A DNA stretch of 32,882 nucleotides. Source: [Clostridium] symbiosum ATCC 14940. Its GTDB lineage: Bacteria; Bacillota; Clostridia; Lachnospirales; Lachnospiraceae. This document shows, piece after piece, positions 17,582-26,763 of this stretch. Numbering within the stretch: the first letter of the stretch is position 1; each line of letters starts with the position of its first letter. A program made the translations under genes and the position numbers. Where the stretch lies: NCBI RefSeq assembly GCF_000466485.1, contig NZ_KE993021.1:1-32882 (forward strand), written 5' to 3'. Under the pieces are notes generated by a model, which had not been told where the DNA came from, ran no database searches, and worked only from the letters and a program-made list of their open reading frames with translations.

Positions 17582-18301
17582 TTAGCTAAACAGCAATTCC
17601 TCGGGAACCTTCATCAAGGCTTCGAACAAAGCCAAATCCTCTTTGGTTGTTATTTTAATGTTGCTGGTCGTTCCCTTGGCAAAGTACACCCGCTCCCCGC
17701 AATGTATGAGCAATGAGCTTGTGAAGGTAAAATTGTGCATGTTCTCTTCTTCGGCCTTTTCATAACATTCCAAAGCAAGTCCGTACCTGAATGCCTGTGG
17801 GGAAGCGGTCAGCATAACGTGCTCTCTATCCACATCAGCAATTCCAGACTCAAAATCTTCTGTGTAAACGATTGGAGGATGGCACGCAATGGATGATGAA
17901 GCATTACCTTTTTCATGAGATACTCGGATTACTTCATCAATCGCTTTTTGTGGTAGTATAGGTCGTACAGCATCATGAACAATGATATAATCATCCGAGT
18001 CGATCTTGTCTTTCAAAAAGAACACGCCATTGCGAATAGAATCATGTCCGGTACTGCCGCCTTCTATAATCCATCGCACCTTGGTCAGCGAGTATTTCTC
18101 AACAAGAGAACGAAGATTGTCAATCCACTCCGGTACACAAACAATAACAATACTCTCAATCTGCGGATTACATTGGAATCTTTCGGCTGTATGAACAATG
18201 ATCGGTCTTCCCTCTACCACAATGAACTGCTTCGGAATATCAGTCTGCATTCGCTTCCCGATACCGCCTGCCAATAAGATCACATAATTTTTCATACTCA
18301 T
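17582..18301 (-). CDS. TarI/IspD-like nucleotidyl (cytidylyl) transferase
   Basis: Protein of about 239 aa. The NTP-binding motif LLAGGIGKRM with IPKQF lies at the N-terminus, followed by VHDAVRP and TASPQAFR, the signature of CTP-using IspD/TarI enzymes. IspD would serve isoprenoids, but the capsule context and a CDP-glycerol-type transferase in the operon favour activation of an alditol- or amino-alditol-phosphate as a CDP derivative. The usual TarJ dehydrogenase partner is absent; instead it is 5 bp from a HisC-like aminotransferase and 35 bp from the TPP enzyme. Start ATG at 18301 or 18295; both have weak ribosome sites. Confidence 0.85.
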   Translation of the reverse strand: MSMKNYVILLAGGIGKRMQTDIPKQFIVVEGRPIIVHTAERFQCNPQIESIVIVCVPEWIDNLRSLVEKYSLTKVRWIIEGGSTGHDSIRNGVFFLKDKIDSDDYIIVHDAVRPILPQKAIDEVIRVSHEKGNASSSIACHPPIVYTEDFESGIADVDREHVMLTASPQAFRYGLALECYEKAEEENMHNFTFTSSLLIHCGERVYFAKGTTSNIKITTKEDLALFEALMKVPEELLFS

Positions 18302-18306
18302 ATCTT

Positions 18307-19365
18307 TCAAGCCTTGTCTATCTCTAGCAACATATCCATAAAAGTTTCCATATATTTTTTGTGTGCAATTGTCAAGCGCAGCCATCCTGTGAGACCATCC
18401 TTGCCACATAGGATTAGTATGTTTTTTTCTTTCAGGAGATCGGTCAGCTCTCTGGAAGTTTTGTACTTTGGCTTAATGCAAATATAACACCCTTCGGAAG
18501 GAAGTGTCTCGTATCCGTTCTCAGCCAGAGCCTTGTTGATGTAATCCTTGCCCTCCAAATACTGTTTCTTCAACTCTGTAATCAACCTGTCGTGATTATC
18601 CACAATAGCCTCAGCAAAAAGTAGTGCAATGGAGTTGACAGTGTAGTGGGGCTTATAGTTATTGATGTACCTGATGTTCTCCGACGAGGACATGATGACA
18701 CCGAGGCGAAGTGAAGGAATGGAAAGCATCTTAGAGAATGTCCGCAAGACAAACACATTATCATATTCCTTCACAAGATCGATGGATGTCTTATCATAGA
18801 AATAGTAATAGGCTTCATCAATGATAACGATAGCATCATAATTTCTGGCTTTTTCAATTATTTTAGTAATTTCATTTCTGCTGTAAACATTACCAATTGG
18901 CATGTTAGGATTAACAAGAACAACAATTCCAGTATTCTCGTTGATGGCACTTAAAGTGTTCTCTACTTTATAGGAGAAATCACCTTCATATTCGAGCTGC
19001 CTGACGTTCATGCCAATCATTTTCGAATATACCTCATACATTGCGAAAGAAGGGGTCACGCAAAGAATATCTTTCCCGGGTTCTCCGAAAACTTTAATGA
19101 TATATCCCATGCCCACCGTGCTTCCATCTGTGAAAGTAACATTCTCCTTCTCTAAGCCAAGCATTCTGGCATACTTCATGGTTGGGACTGTTTCCTCGGG
19201 ATAGATAGACAGAAATTCAGGCGTCACTCTGTCCATTACGGATTCAAACAGCCACTGCGGAACACCATCCGGGTTCTCATTCTGATCCAAGCGTATATAA
19301 GCTCCTCTTCCCTCAGGCTGCGGAACGCGATAGGTATTTTTAATCTTTTCATTGACGTAATACAT
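18307..19365 (-). CDS. HisC-like PLP aminotransferase (class I/II)
   Basis: Fold-type I aminotransferase of 352 aa. Visible motifs are LDQNENPDG at the N-terminus, VNPNMPIGN, the Asp that contacts the PLP pyridine in IIDEAYYYF, the Schiff-base Lys in RTFSKMLSIPSLRLG and WLRLTIAH near the C-terminus. Histidine genes are absent nearby, so a true histidinol-phosphate role is unlikely. Phosphorylated small ketones or aldehydes are plausible substrates because HisC relatives recognise phosphate esters (inference). AAAGGAG-type site before the ATG. Followed after 5 bp by the cytidylyltransferase. Confidence 0.85.
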   Translation of the reverse strand: MYYVNEKIKNTYRVPQPEGRGAYIRLDQNENPDGVPQWLFESVMDRVTPEFLSIYPEETVPTMKYARMLGLEKENVTFTDGSTVGMGYIIKVFGEPGKDILCVTPSFAMYEVYSKMIGMNVRQLEYEGDFSYKVENTLSAINENTGIVVLVNPNMPIGNVYSRNEITKIIEKARNYDAIVIIDEAYYYFYDKTSIDLVKEYDNVFVLRTFSKMLSIPSLRLGVIMSSSENIRYINNYKPHYTVNSIALLFAEAIVDNHDRLITELKKQYLEGKDYINKALAENGYETLPSEGCYICIKPKYKTSRELTDLLKEKNILILCGKDGLTGWLRLTIAHKKYMETFMDMLLEIDKA

Positions 19366-19504
19366 GGCAGATCTCCTTTTCTTTATAGATTACAAAATAG
19401 AAACAAATAAAATACTGAAATAACCTAAATTCCACCAAATTAACGATTTTTAATTATCTGAAACTCAGTCTGGCATACAAATATTTCATTTTATATCATC
19501 AATA

Positions 19505-20653
19505 TTAAGAAAATATCCAAACATAAGGCAGTGAATCTCCTTGATCATTGACAATCGCATAATAAGCAAAATAAAATACAAACCAAGCGATGTAATATAG
19601 ATATAAAATTGCTTTCTTCTGCTTGTTTTGAATCTTTGACAATACTAAAGGAACAAATATAACTAATGCTATCTGGGAATATCTGGCGAATCTAGTATAC
19701 CAAGTATTAAATAATCCCAGCATTCGCAAAGGCACTTCCATAACGCAGATTCGAAATAAAATATCAGTATTCTCAGCATCGAATATTTCTTTTCCACATA
19801 ATATTATCAGAGGAAGTAGCACTGGTATGACATGCAATGCCCACGTCCAGCTAATGGTCATAGTCATACTTGCTGAATACTGAAATGTAGCGAAATATCG
19901 CTCAAAGAGAGAAATATGACTAAGTATCTCAAGCAAAAATTTACACAATAACGGGAATGACAGAATCATTGCGATAAGAACAATATTGCGGATTCCGTCA
20001 ACACCTTTATATTTGTACCGTTTCAGAAACACCATAGCCAAACAAAAAAGAGCAGTTTGATGAAATAGCGAGGCCAAAAGCACCATCAACACAAACGTTT
20101 TTGTCCTGTTCTGGATTAAAAACTTATACCCGATTAGAATCAGAACAATCGCAATGGCAAATCTCATGCCGTTCAATGCGTATATATATTGTGTTGATAA
20201 ATAAATAAACAAAGCAAAAGCAAAATTAATTTGCTTTGAATAATCTTTAATTGCAATAAGAAGCAGGGTAAATAATAGTATTCCTGTTCCCCATAGCAGC
20301 CATCTAAAAGACGGAAATATTTTGTTTAAGGCATAATATCCAGGTTCAATATAAAAATAGCTAAAATTCTGGTTGTGTAGGCTCCAATAATCACATATCG
20401 ATGTTCCGTGTACCGCGTTATAAATTTGCTCATAGTTAAAATAATCTGTGCCAATACCATAGCGTAAACCGAACATAGCTATTACCGGGAAAACAGGCAG
20501 ACACCCATTAATGCAATATGTAAATGTATTTATTTTCACAACACCTGCTGATAAGTATCTAGTCTTCGCGGTGTTATGAATCTTCTGAAAAATTGCTGCC
20601 ATTATTAAACTTACTGCGAAAACAGCAAGATATACTAATACGTCTAAAATCAT
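19505..20653 (-). CDS. EpsG-family O-antigen/capsule polymerase (Wzy)
   Basis: Integral membrane protein of 382 aa with about ten hydrophobic segments. The EpsG/Wzy signature GLRYGIGTDYFNYEQIY lies in the first third, followed by LNGMRFAIA and LFHQTALF. Such proteins join lipid-linked repeat units outside the membrane. A GGAG site lies about 9 nt before the ATG. It pairs functionally with the flippase at the end of the operon. No Wzz/BY-kinase chain-length pair was found in the window. Confidence 0.87.
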   Translation of the reverse strand: MILDVLVYLAVFAVSLIMAAIFQKIHNTAKTRYLSAGVVKINTFTYCINGCLPVFPVIAMFGLRYGIGTDYFNYEQIYNAVHGTSICDYWSLHNQNFSYFYIEPGYYALNKIFPSFRWLLWGTGILLFTLLLIAIKDYSKQINFAFALFIYLSTQYIYALNGMRFAIAIVLILIGYKFLIQNRTKTFVLMVLLASLFHQTALFCLAMVFLKRYKYKGVDGIRNIVLIAMILSFPLLCKFLLEILSHISLFERYFATFQYSASMTMTISWTWALHVIPVLLPLIILCGKEIFDAENTDILFRICVMEVPLRMLGLFNTWYTRFARYSQIALVIFVPLVLSKIQNKQKKAILYLYYIAWFVFYFAYYAIVNDQGDSLPYVWIFS

Positions 20654-20714
20654 GAGGATATTCTCCGAATCTTAGATTTTAAATTCACAATCTAATTATT
20701 AAGTTCGATATTTA

Positions 20715-21881
20715 TCAATGTTGTTCTATGAGCTTCAATAAAATTTCGCATGCATTACCATTTTCAAAGCTTCCAGATGCTTTATGATGCTCTTTAACTC
20801 GTTGAATGTACTTATTTTCATCATATTCCAGGATGATTTTTCGCATCTCTTCATTATTGTGTGCAATCGGGTATGGCCAATCGGATGATGGCATGTAAAA
20901 TCCTCTCTCCTCTTCATACTGTTTGATATCAGGAGCATATAGAAAAATCGGCCTGTACGTAAAAGAATAGTCCCATATCAACGATGAATAGTCTGAAATT
21001 ACTACATCTGCGCAACATATCAGTTCTTGCATATCAGGGTAGCTCGTGCAATTTATAACATTCAATTTACTCATATCTATGTTTGCAAGTTTAGGATGAA
21101 GCCTAATTCCACACACCCATTTACAATGATACCTTTCTTCAAGTGTGCTGATGAGCATACCCGGATCAAGTTCGATGTAATTCTTTACAGCACCCAGATC
21201 GGAAAACTCATTCTCTTTTGATCTAAATGTAGGAGCAAATAGAATAAATTTGGTATTATCCGGAATCGCATAATATTTCCTTACTTTCTTTTTTATGCTG
21301 TCATGGTCAATAAATAGAATATCGTTTCTAGGTAATCCTGCGCGAATAATCTCTTCTGGCTTATATCCCATGGACTTTGCTTCAAATGCCGAGAAATACT
21401 CACAAGAAGATAATATGAAGTCAGTGTTATTAGCATTCATCTCTGCCTGCTTTTTATACCAGTAATTATCATAAACATCCGTACTGGTTTTTTTGTATGG
21501 TCCTCCTCCATGCCATGTACTAATGATCCGTTGTTTTTTCCTTTTAGGTAAGTAAGATACTCCTCCAGCATTCGTTATAATTATGCCGCTTGTGATTATT
21601 TCCTTGAAATACTTAAAAGAACCTGGAACCACAATAACATCATCAGAATATACTGAGGGCGGTGCTCCATCTTTTATGGGAAATACAATTTTATACTCTT
21701 TCTTTGACAAATTATGTAAATAGATATCAAAATATTTTAAGCTATCGCCAAAAGTATATGATAATTCATTTAGCAAAGTTATTTTTTTTTCATTTAACGG
21801 AAACAGCCAAAAGAAATGCAGTATAGCCTTGGTAAAGACTTTTTTTAGATAGTTTACATATTCTCTATTCATCAGCAACAC
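20715..21881 (-). CDS. CDP-glycerol glycerophosphotransferase family protein (TagB/TagF-like)
   Basis: Peripheral membrane GT-B-like transferase of about 388 aa. The family motifs are STWHGGGPYKK, LPRNDILF, FAPTFR, RLHPK and ISDYSSLIWDY, the last binding the CDP moiety. Members transfer glycerol- or ribitol-phosphate from CDP-alditols in teichoic acid and capsule synthesis. Together with the TarI-like gene it implies a phosphodiester-linked alditol or related group in this polysaccharide. The start is uncertain: GTG at 21881 and TTG at 21878 have the GAGAGG site close by, and ATG at 21872 is farther off. Confidence 0.88.
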   Translation of the reverse strand: MLLMNREYVNYLKKVFTKAILHFFWLFPLNEKKITLLNELSYTFGDSLKYFDIYLHNLSKKEYKIVFPIKDGAPPSVYSDDVIVVPGSFKYFKEIITSGIIITNAGGVSYLPKRKKQRIISTWHGGGPYKKTSTDVYDNYWYKKQAEMNANNTDFILSSCEYFSAFEAKSMGYKPEEIIRAGLPRNDILFIDHDSIKKKVRKYYAIPDNTKFILFAPTFRSKENEFSDLGAVKNYIELDPGMLISTLEERYHCKWVCGIRLHPKLANIDMSKLNVINCTSYPDMQELICCADVVISDYSSLIWDYSFTYRPIFLYAPDIKQYEEERGFYMPSSDWPYPIAHNNEEMRKIILEYDENKYIQRVKEHHKASGSFENGNACEILLKLIEQH

Positions 21882-22003
21882 GCGCCTCTCTTTTTTATAT
21901 ATAGAATATTATTTATACAGGTGATTTGATTTTCACATTGAACCCCATTTTGTTTCACTTGAGTGAACACGTATTTTCGCTTATTATGTTTTCATAATTA
22001 ACT

Positions 22004-22858
22004 TCACAAATCATAATGCAGATACAGTTCTTTATGGCTCCTCATCCAATCAGCCAGTTCTGCCACCATCTGCTCATAGTCTGGTATTCTATAACTAAAA
22101 TCCCATCTGGTCCGTTTCAATGATTTATCTGCCGCCATCTTGCTAACAGGCACGACTGTCACCTTTTCCTTACGAATATACTTATTAAACAACCGTAACA
22201 AATCACACTTGGATATACTGGCGTCTGGTACTGTGTTGTATAATCCGTGTGCCCTCTCCTTTGCTGCCGCTTCCATTGTCATAGCAAGCTGAAGTGTTGT
22301 CTGACCAGTCCACATTGCTCCTGTATAGCCAGTCACTTCGCCATGCTGTTGCATGAACCAATTTAGAAGTCCAATACCATTTTGATTTATATCGGGTCCA
22401 ACAATTGAATTTCGAAGAGTGATGTTCTTATCATCCTCCAATTCCCCAAGAGCCTTAGTACGGTCATAGAATGTACCCCCATCACGAAAATCATCTTCGG
22501 TATAATGCCCTCGTTTCCCACTAAATACACAATCCGTACTCATATGAATAACTTGGGTATCTGTTCCATCTGTAAACATGGCAAGTTGATGCGGAAAGAA
22601 AGAGTTTAGGTACACTGCATTTGCCTTATGCTCTTCGCAAACTTGATTTAAAAGGCCAATACAGTTAATAACTGAATCAAACTTATTTACACCAACGAGA
22701 TCCCTTATAAATGTTGCATCCATAGCATCACCAACGATAGAGTTTACCAAGGGAGACTTTGTAAGAGCAACCCCCAGAACATCGTGCCCCCGCTCTTTCA
22801 GATAAAGGCTTATCATATGACCTGCCATGCCATTACACCCAAGAACTAAAAATTTCAT
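22004..22858 (-). CDS. RmlD-like sugar-nucleotide reductase (SDR)
   Basis: NAD(P)-dependent reductase of 284 aa with a GCNGMAGH nucleotide-binding loop, MSTDCVFSG, and the YDRTKALGE catalytic Tyr-x-x-x-Lys. It starts one base after the dehydratase stop, so the two are coupled. Known pairs of an FnlA/CapE-type dehydratase with an RmlD-like 4-reductase (WbvB/WbvR type) convert UDP-GlcNAc to UDP-linked 2-acetamido-2,6-dideoxy-L-hexoses. It lacks the cupin domain of the CapF/FnlB reductase. A preceding AAGGGAG site supports the ATG. Confidence 0.88.
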   Translation of the reverse strand: MKFLVLGCNGMAGHMISLYLKERGHDVLGVALTKSPLVNSIVGDAMDATFIRDLVGVNKFDSVINCIGLLNQVCEEHKANAVYLNSFFPHQLAMFTDGTDTQVIHMSTDCVFSGKRGHYTEDDFRDGGTFYDRTKALGELEDDKNITLRNSIVGPDINQNGIGLLNWFMQQHGEVTGYTGAMWTGQTTLQLAMTMEAAAKERAHGLYNTVPDASISKCDLLRLFNKYIRKEKVTVVPVSKMAADKSLKRTRWDFSYRIPDYEQMVAELADWMRSHKELYLHYDL

Positions 22859-22859
22859 A

Positions 22860-23900
22860 TTATTCTCCCTTACGCTCTTTCCATGCCTTCAACTCATTGA
22901 TAACCATTTCACATGTAAGAAGTTTCTTTTTCACTCCTTCAACGTCCAGCAGGTTTGTATTATTAGAATTGAATTCAGACAAACTACTCCGTTTAATATT
23001 CCCCTGCGAAAGATATTTCTCGTAATTAAGGTTGCGATTATCGGCTACAACTCTATAAAATCTACCGCAATCCTCTGCTCTTGCGCATTCTTCATTAGTC
23101 AATAAGGTTTCGTACATCTTCTCGCCATGTCTGATTCCAATTGTTTGAACCGGATAATCAGGCATTCCAAAGAGTTCTTTGATTGCCTGGGTTAAATCTG
23201 ATATTGTGCTTGCATCCGCTTTTTGAACAAATAAATCACCTTGTGAGCCGTGTTCAAAGGCATAGAGAACCAGATCCACAGCCTCATCCAGATTCATAAT
23301 AAATCTTGTCATGCTGCCATTCGTAACCGTCAACGGAAGGCCTTCTTTAATTTTATCAATAAACAAAGGAATAACGGAGCCTCTCGATGCCATTACATTT
23401 CCGTATCGAGTACAGCAAATTCGAGTTCTTCGGGGATCTGCGTTTCTTGCCTTCGCTATAATAACCTTTTCCATCATGGCCTTACTTGTACCCATAGCAT
23501 TAATGGGATACGCTGCCTTGTCAGTAGACAAGCAAACAACTTTATGTACACCGGCCTCAATGGCGGCCGTCAATACATTATCAGTTCCTATTACATTTGT
23601 CTTAACTGCCTCTAAGGGGAAAAACTCGCAAGAAGGAACCTGTTTTAGAGCTGCGGCGTGGAATATATACTCTACACCATTAATTGCGGAGCGAATTGTA
23701 TTTATATCTCTGACATCTCCAATATAAAATTTAAGTTTATCACTATTGTAATGATGTCGCATTTCATCCTGTTTTTTCTCGTCACGGGAAAAAATACGAA
23801 TTTCTTTTATATCTGTATTAACGAAACGCTCCAGCACTGCGTTTCCAAAAGACCCCGTTCCCCCAGTAATTAACAAAATACTATCTTTAAAGATGCTCAT
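22860..23900 (-). CDS. UDP-GlcNAc 4,6-dehydratase/5-epimerase (FnlA/CapE/WbjB type)
   Basis: Soluble extended SDR of 346 aa. The NAD(P) loop GGTGSFG lies at 13–19, followed by HAAALKQVP, LSTDKA and NAMGTSK, where Met replaces the usual Tyr of YxxxK as in the FlaA1/CapE group. It performs the first step toward 2,6-dideoxy-L-amino sugars from UDP-GlcNAc. Its ATG overlaps the upstream glycosyltransferase stop as ATGA. CapE-type is favoured over membrane-bound CapD because there are no N-terminal transmembrane helices. Confidence 0.92.
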   Translation of the reverse strand: MSIFKDSILLITGGTGSFGNAVLERFVNTDIKEIRIFSRDEKKQDEMRHHYNSDKLKFYIGDVRDINTIRSAINGVEYIFHAAALKQVPSCEFFPLEAVKTNVIGTDNVLTAAIEAGVHKVVCLSTDKAAYPINAMGTSKAMMEKVIIAKARNADPRRTRICCTRYGNVMASRGSVIPLFIDKIKEGLPLTVTNGSMTRFIMNLDEAVDLVLYAFEHGSQGDLFVQKADASTISDLTQAIKELFGMPDYPVQTIGIRHGEKMYETLLTNEECARAEDCGRFYRVVADNRNLNYEKYLSQGNIKRSSLSEFNSNNTNLLDVEGVKKKLLTCEMVINELKAWKERKGE

Positions 23901-25099
23901 GCTTTATATTTCCACCCTTTCTGAAGTTCCTCAAGCATATCTAATAATCTGTCATTATTTTTATCTTTCGAGTAAACCCTATCAGCAAACTCTCTTGTGT
24001 CTTCCCGATAAGCCTTAAGACAGCTTTTGTCTTTTGAAATTTCATTTATTATGTCTATCGCATCATTGATTTCATTTTGAGTAAATGAATATCCGATGTG
24101 GTTATCCTTAAAAAGCATATAATACCCAGACTTCTCAACAATGTTTATAACCGGTTTTCCAACTGCCAGTGATAATGCCATCTTGCTCGGCACATTATTA
24201 CCAATAACACCGTGATGAAGTGGAATTATCTCCATATCACAATAACTGTATATTTCACTCATCCGCTCCTGTTTTTGCCATCCGAAAAACTTTATATTTG
24301 AACCCTGCGTTCTGTTTTTAAGTTCCTCAATTTTTACACCCTGACCGACAATGTGAAATTCAACAGTCTTATTATCTTTCAGCGCATTCACAAGCTCAAC
24401 AAACTCATCCAGACCAAAAACCTGTCCCACATTTCCGGCATATTGGATAATCAATTTAGAAGTATCAATGTTATATTCTTTAACAAAAGTGTTTACGTCT
24501 GGTGCTATATATCTGATGCTATCCGAGTCATACCAGGTGTTTACGATAAAAAGTTTATTGGGGTCAGTTTTCTCCTTGACAAGAACATCTCGCATGTCAT
24601 CAGAAACAACTATGATTCTGTCTGCTAATTTAAAACCGATGCGCTGGATTCTTTTAAGTATATAGTCAAGTATCTTACTTTTAACAACGCCCAGTTCAAA
24701 AGCTGACCCGGGAAACACATCGTGAATGTTATATATAATTGGCTTGCCATATTTTTTTAATCTTCGAATAGTAAATGATACAGTTGGAACAGACTGTACG
24801 AAAAATAAATCAACATCCAAATCTTTTGCCAATTTAGTTGATTCTCGCACAAAACTAAGTCCATACAGATATCTGCCTATAAAGTTCGTCTTTTTCGTTT
24901 CTTTAAGCTCAATCGTATGGCATTGGAAATTATGTTGAGCAAGTTGCGGAGGATAATCCGGATTATCTCGAACAGAAACCGCCTCTATTAAATCAACGGA
25001 ATGTCCTCTCTGAAGCATTTTTTCAATCGTGGTACATAACAAATGATTCGATCCATTATTTCCGGCAAATCCACTCTCATATATGAAAGCTATTCGCAT
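23897..25099 (-). CDS. GT4-family glycosyltransferase (WbuB-like)
   Basis: GT-B glycosyltransferase of 400 aa. The N-terminal half has IAFIYESGFAGNNGSNHLL and PIIYNIHDVFPGSAFELG; the C-terminal half has QYAGNVGQVFGLDEF, FFGWQKQERMSEIYSYCD and the GNNVPSKMALSLAVGKPV donor-binding block. This pattern resembles WbuB-type transferases that add FucNAc-like amino sugars, which fits its overlap with the dehydratase gene. An AAAGGAG site precedes the ATG. Exact linkage is unknown. Confidence 0.9.
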   Translation of the reverse strand: MRIAFIYESGFAGNNGSNHLLCTTIEKMLQRGHSVDLIEAVSVRDNPDYPPQLAQHNFQCHTIELKETKKTNFIGRYLYGLSFVRESTKLAKDLDVDLFFVQSVPTVSFTIRRLKKYGKPIIYNIHDVFPGSAFELGVVKSKILDYILKRIQRIGFKLADRIIVVSDDMRDVLVKEKTDPNKLFIVNTWYDSDSIRYIAPDVNTFVKEYNIDTSKLIIQYAGNVGQVFGLDEFVELVNALKDNKTVEFHIVGQGVKIEELKNRTQGSNIKFFGWQKQERMSEIYSYCDMEIIPLHHGVIGNNVPSKMALSLAVGKPVINIVEKSGYYMLFKDNHIGYSFTQNEINDAIDIINEISKDKSCLKAYREDTREFADRVYSKDKNNDRLLDMLEELQKGWKYKA

Positions 25100-25179
25100 T
25101 TTTCTTTCTCCTTTGTCAACCTAATATTCGTAACTATGAAGCACACTGAATAACTCCAAGGGAATACTAAATTATGTTT

Positions 25180-26118
25180 TCATTTATTCTGCAAATACTC
25201 CTTAACTTCATCAACAATACCAATCCGAAACATCCTGGGGTTATATCCGAAATCTCTTGTTGCATCATCATGATCATATACTCTTGGCTCACAAAGCCTT
25301 TGAACTTTCTCTCTATAATCAATACGACCAAAGGACGCGCAATACAATCCCCAGGCACCACCGTAAGCGATCCAGAATGGACAGCTGATGAATATGACTT
25401 TCTTTCCAAGGTTCTCCCCGATTACGGTGAGCATATCCCGAAGTTGAATTATCTCGCCGCCTGAAAGATTGTAATTATGGCCGCAAGTTTTCTCATTCAT
25501 TAGAACATCATAATATGCTTTTCCGAGATCCTTATAATGAACCGGCTGAAGTTCAAACCTCGCACTTCTGACAATTGGCATAATCGGAAATTTATCCACT
25601 AATGAAATAAATTTCACCACATTCATATCATGAATGTTTCCGTAAATCATAGTCGGGCGCAAAATTGTCAGGATAATGTTGTTCTCTTTGCATTGTTTTT
25701 CTACATAATCATCAATGTGTCTGTATTCTTCCCCTGCCGCTTTGTACTTACTATAGATACCTGTTGTGTGTACAAGGATGAGCCGTCTTATATTGTTATA
25801 CGCAGCAGCGTTAACTATTTCTCTCGACCAGTGGATACCCGCAACATGAATTAGCGTATCACAGCCACTGAGCGAATCAGATAGAAAACTTTCATCAGTA
25901 ATCTCTCCCCGTTTTATGGTCACATCCGGAAGCAATTTCTCTACTTTTTCTGTCTTTGATGTTTCACGACAGATAACCACAATTCCACCCGGAAATAAAG
26001 TTTTCACTTTATCCAGATTTGACGCTATATGATCTATCAGTACTCCTCCTGACTTTAAACCGGTGACCCCGATGAGGACGAGTTTGACATTTGTCATAAT
26101 GTGTGGTATTTGATTCAT
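25180..26118 (-). CDS. NAD(P)-dependent epimerase/dehydratase-family protein (SDR)
   Basis: SDR of about 312 aa. The nucleotide loop is atypical, VTGLKSGGVLI, instead of the classical GxxGxxG. Later motifs are LIHVAGIHW, the catalytic YSKYK (Tyr-x-x-x-Lys), LRPTMIYG and the substrate-side QPVHYKDLGKAYYDVL. Close neighbours in similar loci are reductases that make the first sugar used by the adjacent phosphoglycosyltransferase, such as the 4-reductases for UDP-QuiNAc. Here that is inference. Its ATG overlaps the stop of the phosphoglycosyltransferase gene (ATGA). Confidence 0.85.
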   Translation of the reverse strand: MNQIPHIMTNVKLVLIGVTGLKSGGVLIDHIASNLDKVKTLFPGGIVVICRETSKTEKVEKLLPDVTIKRGEITDESFLSDSLSGCDTLIHVAGIHWSREIVNAAAYNNIRRLILVHTTGIYSKYKAAGEEYRHIDDYVEKQCKENNIILTILRPTMIYGNIHDMNVVKFISLVDKFPIMPIVRSARFELQPVHYKDLGKAYYDVLMNEKTCGHNYNLSGGEIIQLRDMLTVIGENLGKKVIFISCPFWIAYGGAWGLYCASFGRIDYREKVQRLCEPRVYDHDDATRDFGYNPRMFRIGIVDEVKEYLQNK

Positions 26119-26738
26119 ACTCTATCTCTTTCTCCTCTTTTTTTCATCTCCCCAGTTCCGCCTTCAACTACTCCGTCGTGCCTGAACACCGACAGAATCG
26201 TGCCCAAAAAACAGATACAGTCAAACTGGAAGCTCAGCCGCTTCACATACTCCCCGTCCATCCTGGCTTTCACTGGGATCTCCAGCTCGTCCCTTCCGTT
26301 GATCTGCGCCCATCCGGTCAACCCCGGCATCACACCATTGGCCCCATATTTATCCCTCTCCGCGATCAGATCATACTGATTCCAAAGAGCCGGCCTGGGA
26401 CCGATAATACTCATATCACCTTTCAAGATATTAATAATCTGCGGCAGTTCGTCCAGTGACGTCTTCCGCAGAAATTTTCCCACCTTCGTTATGTATTGCT
26501 CCGGATCCGCCAGCATGTGCGTCGGCATATCTTTCGGCGTATCGGTACGCATTGTCCGGAACTTCAAAATATTAAAATGAGTTTTATGAATCCCCACTCT
26601 TTTTTGTTTGAACAGAACCGGTCCGGAAGAATCTTTTTTTATCGCTATAATAATCAATAAAAAAAAGGGCGATAAAATCATCAGCCCCAGACCGGATAAA
26701 CAAATATCTAACCATCTTTTTATATATTTCTGATACAT
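26115..26738 (-). CDS. Initiating phosphoglycosyltransferase (monotopic, PglC-like)
   Basis: A 207-aa bacterial sugar transferase that moves a sugar phosphate from a UDP-sugar to undecaprenyl phosphate and so starts repeat-unit assembly. An N-terminal re-entrant hydrophobic segment (about 9–34, with Ser-Pro in its middle) is followed by GPVLFKQKRVG, LKFRTMRTD, the catalytic Asp-Glu in SLDELPQ and SIIGPRPAL. The small size lacking extra N-terminal helices places it with PglC rather than WbaP. It is the first enzyme gene behind the two NusG-like regulators. The ribosome site is weak. Confidence 0.95.
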   Translation of the reverse strand: MYQKYIKRWLDICLSGLGLMILSPFFLLIIIAIKKDSSGPVLFKQKRVGIHKTHFNILKFRTMRTDTPKDMPTHMLADPEQYITKVGKFLRKTSLDELPQIINILKGDMSIIGPRPALWNQYDLIAERDKYGANGVMPGLTGWAQINGRDELEIPVKARMDGEYVKRLSFQFDCICFLGTILSVFRHDGVVEGGTGEMKKRGERDRV

Positions 26739-26763
26739 TCTTCTATCACATGCCTCCCCGTAT

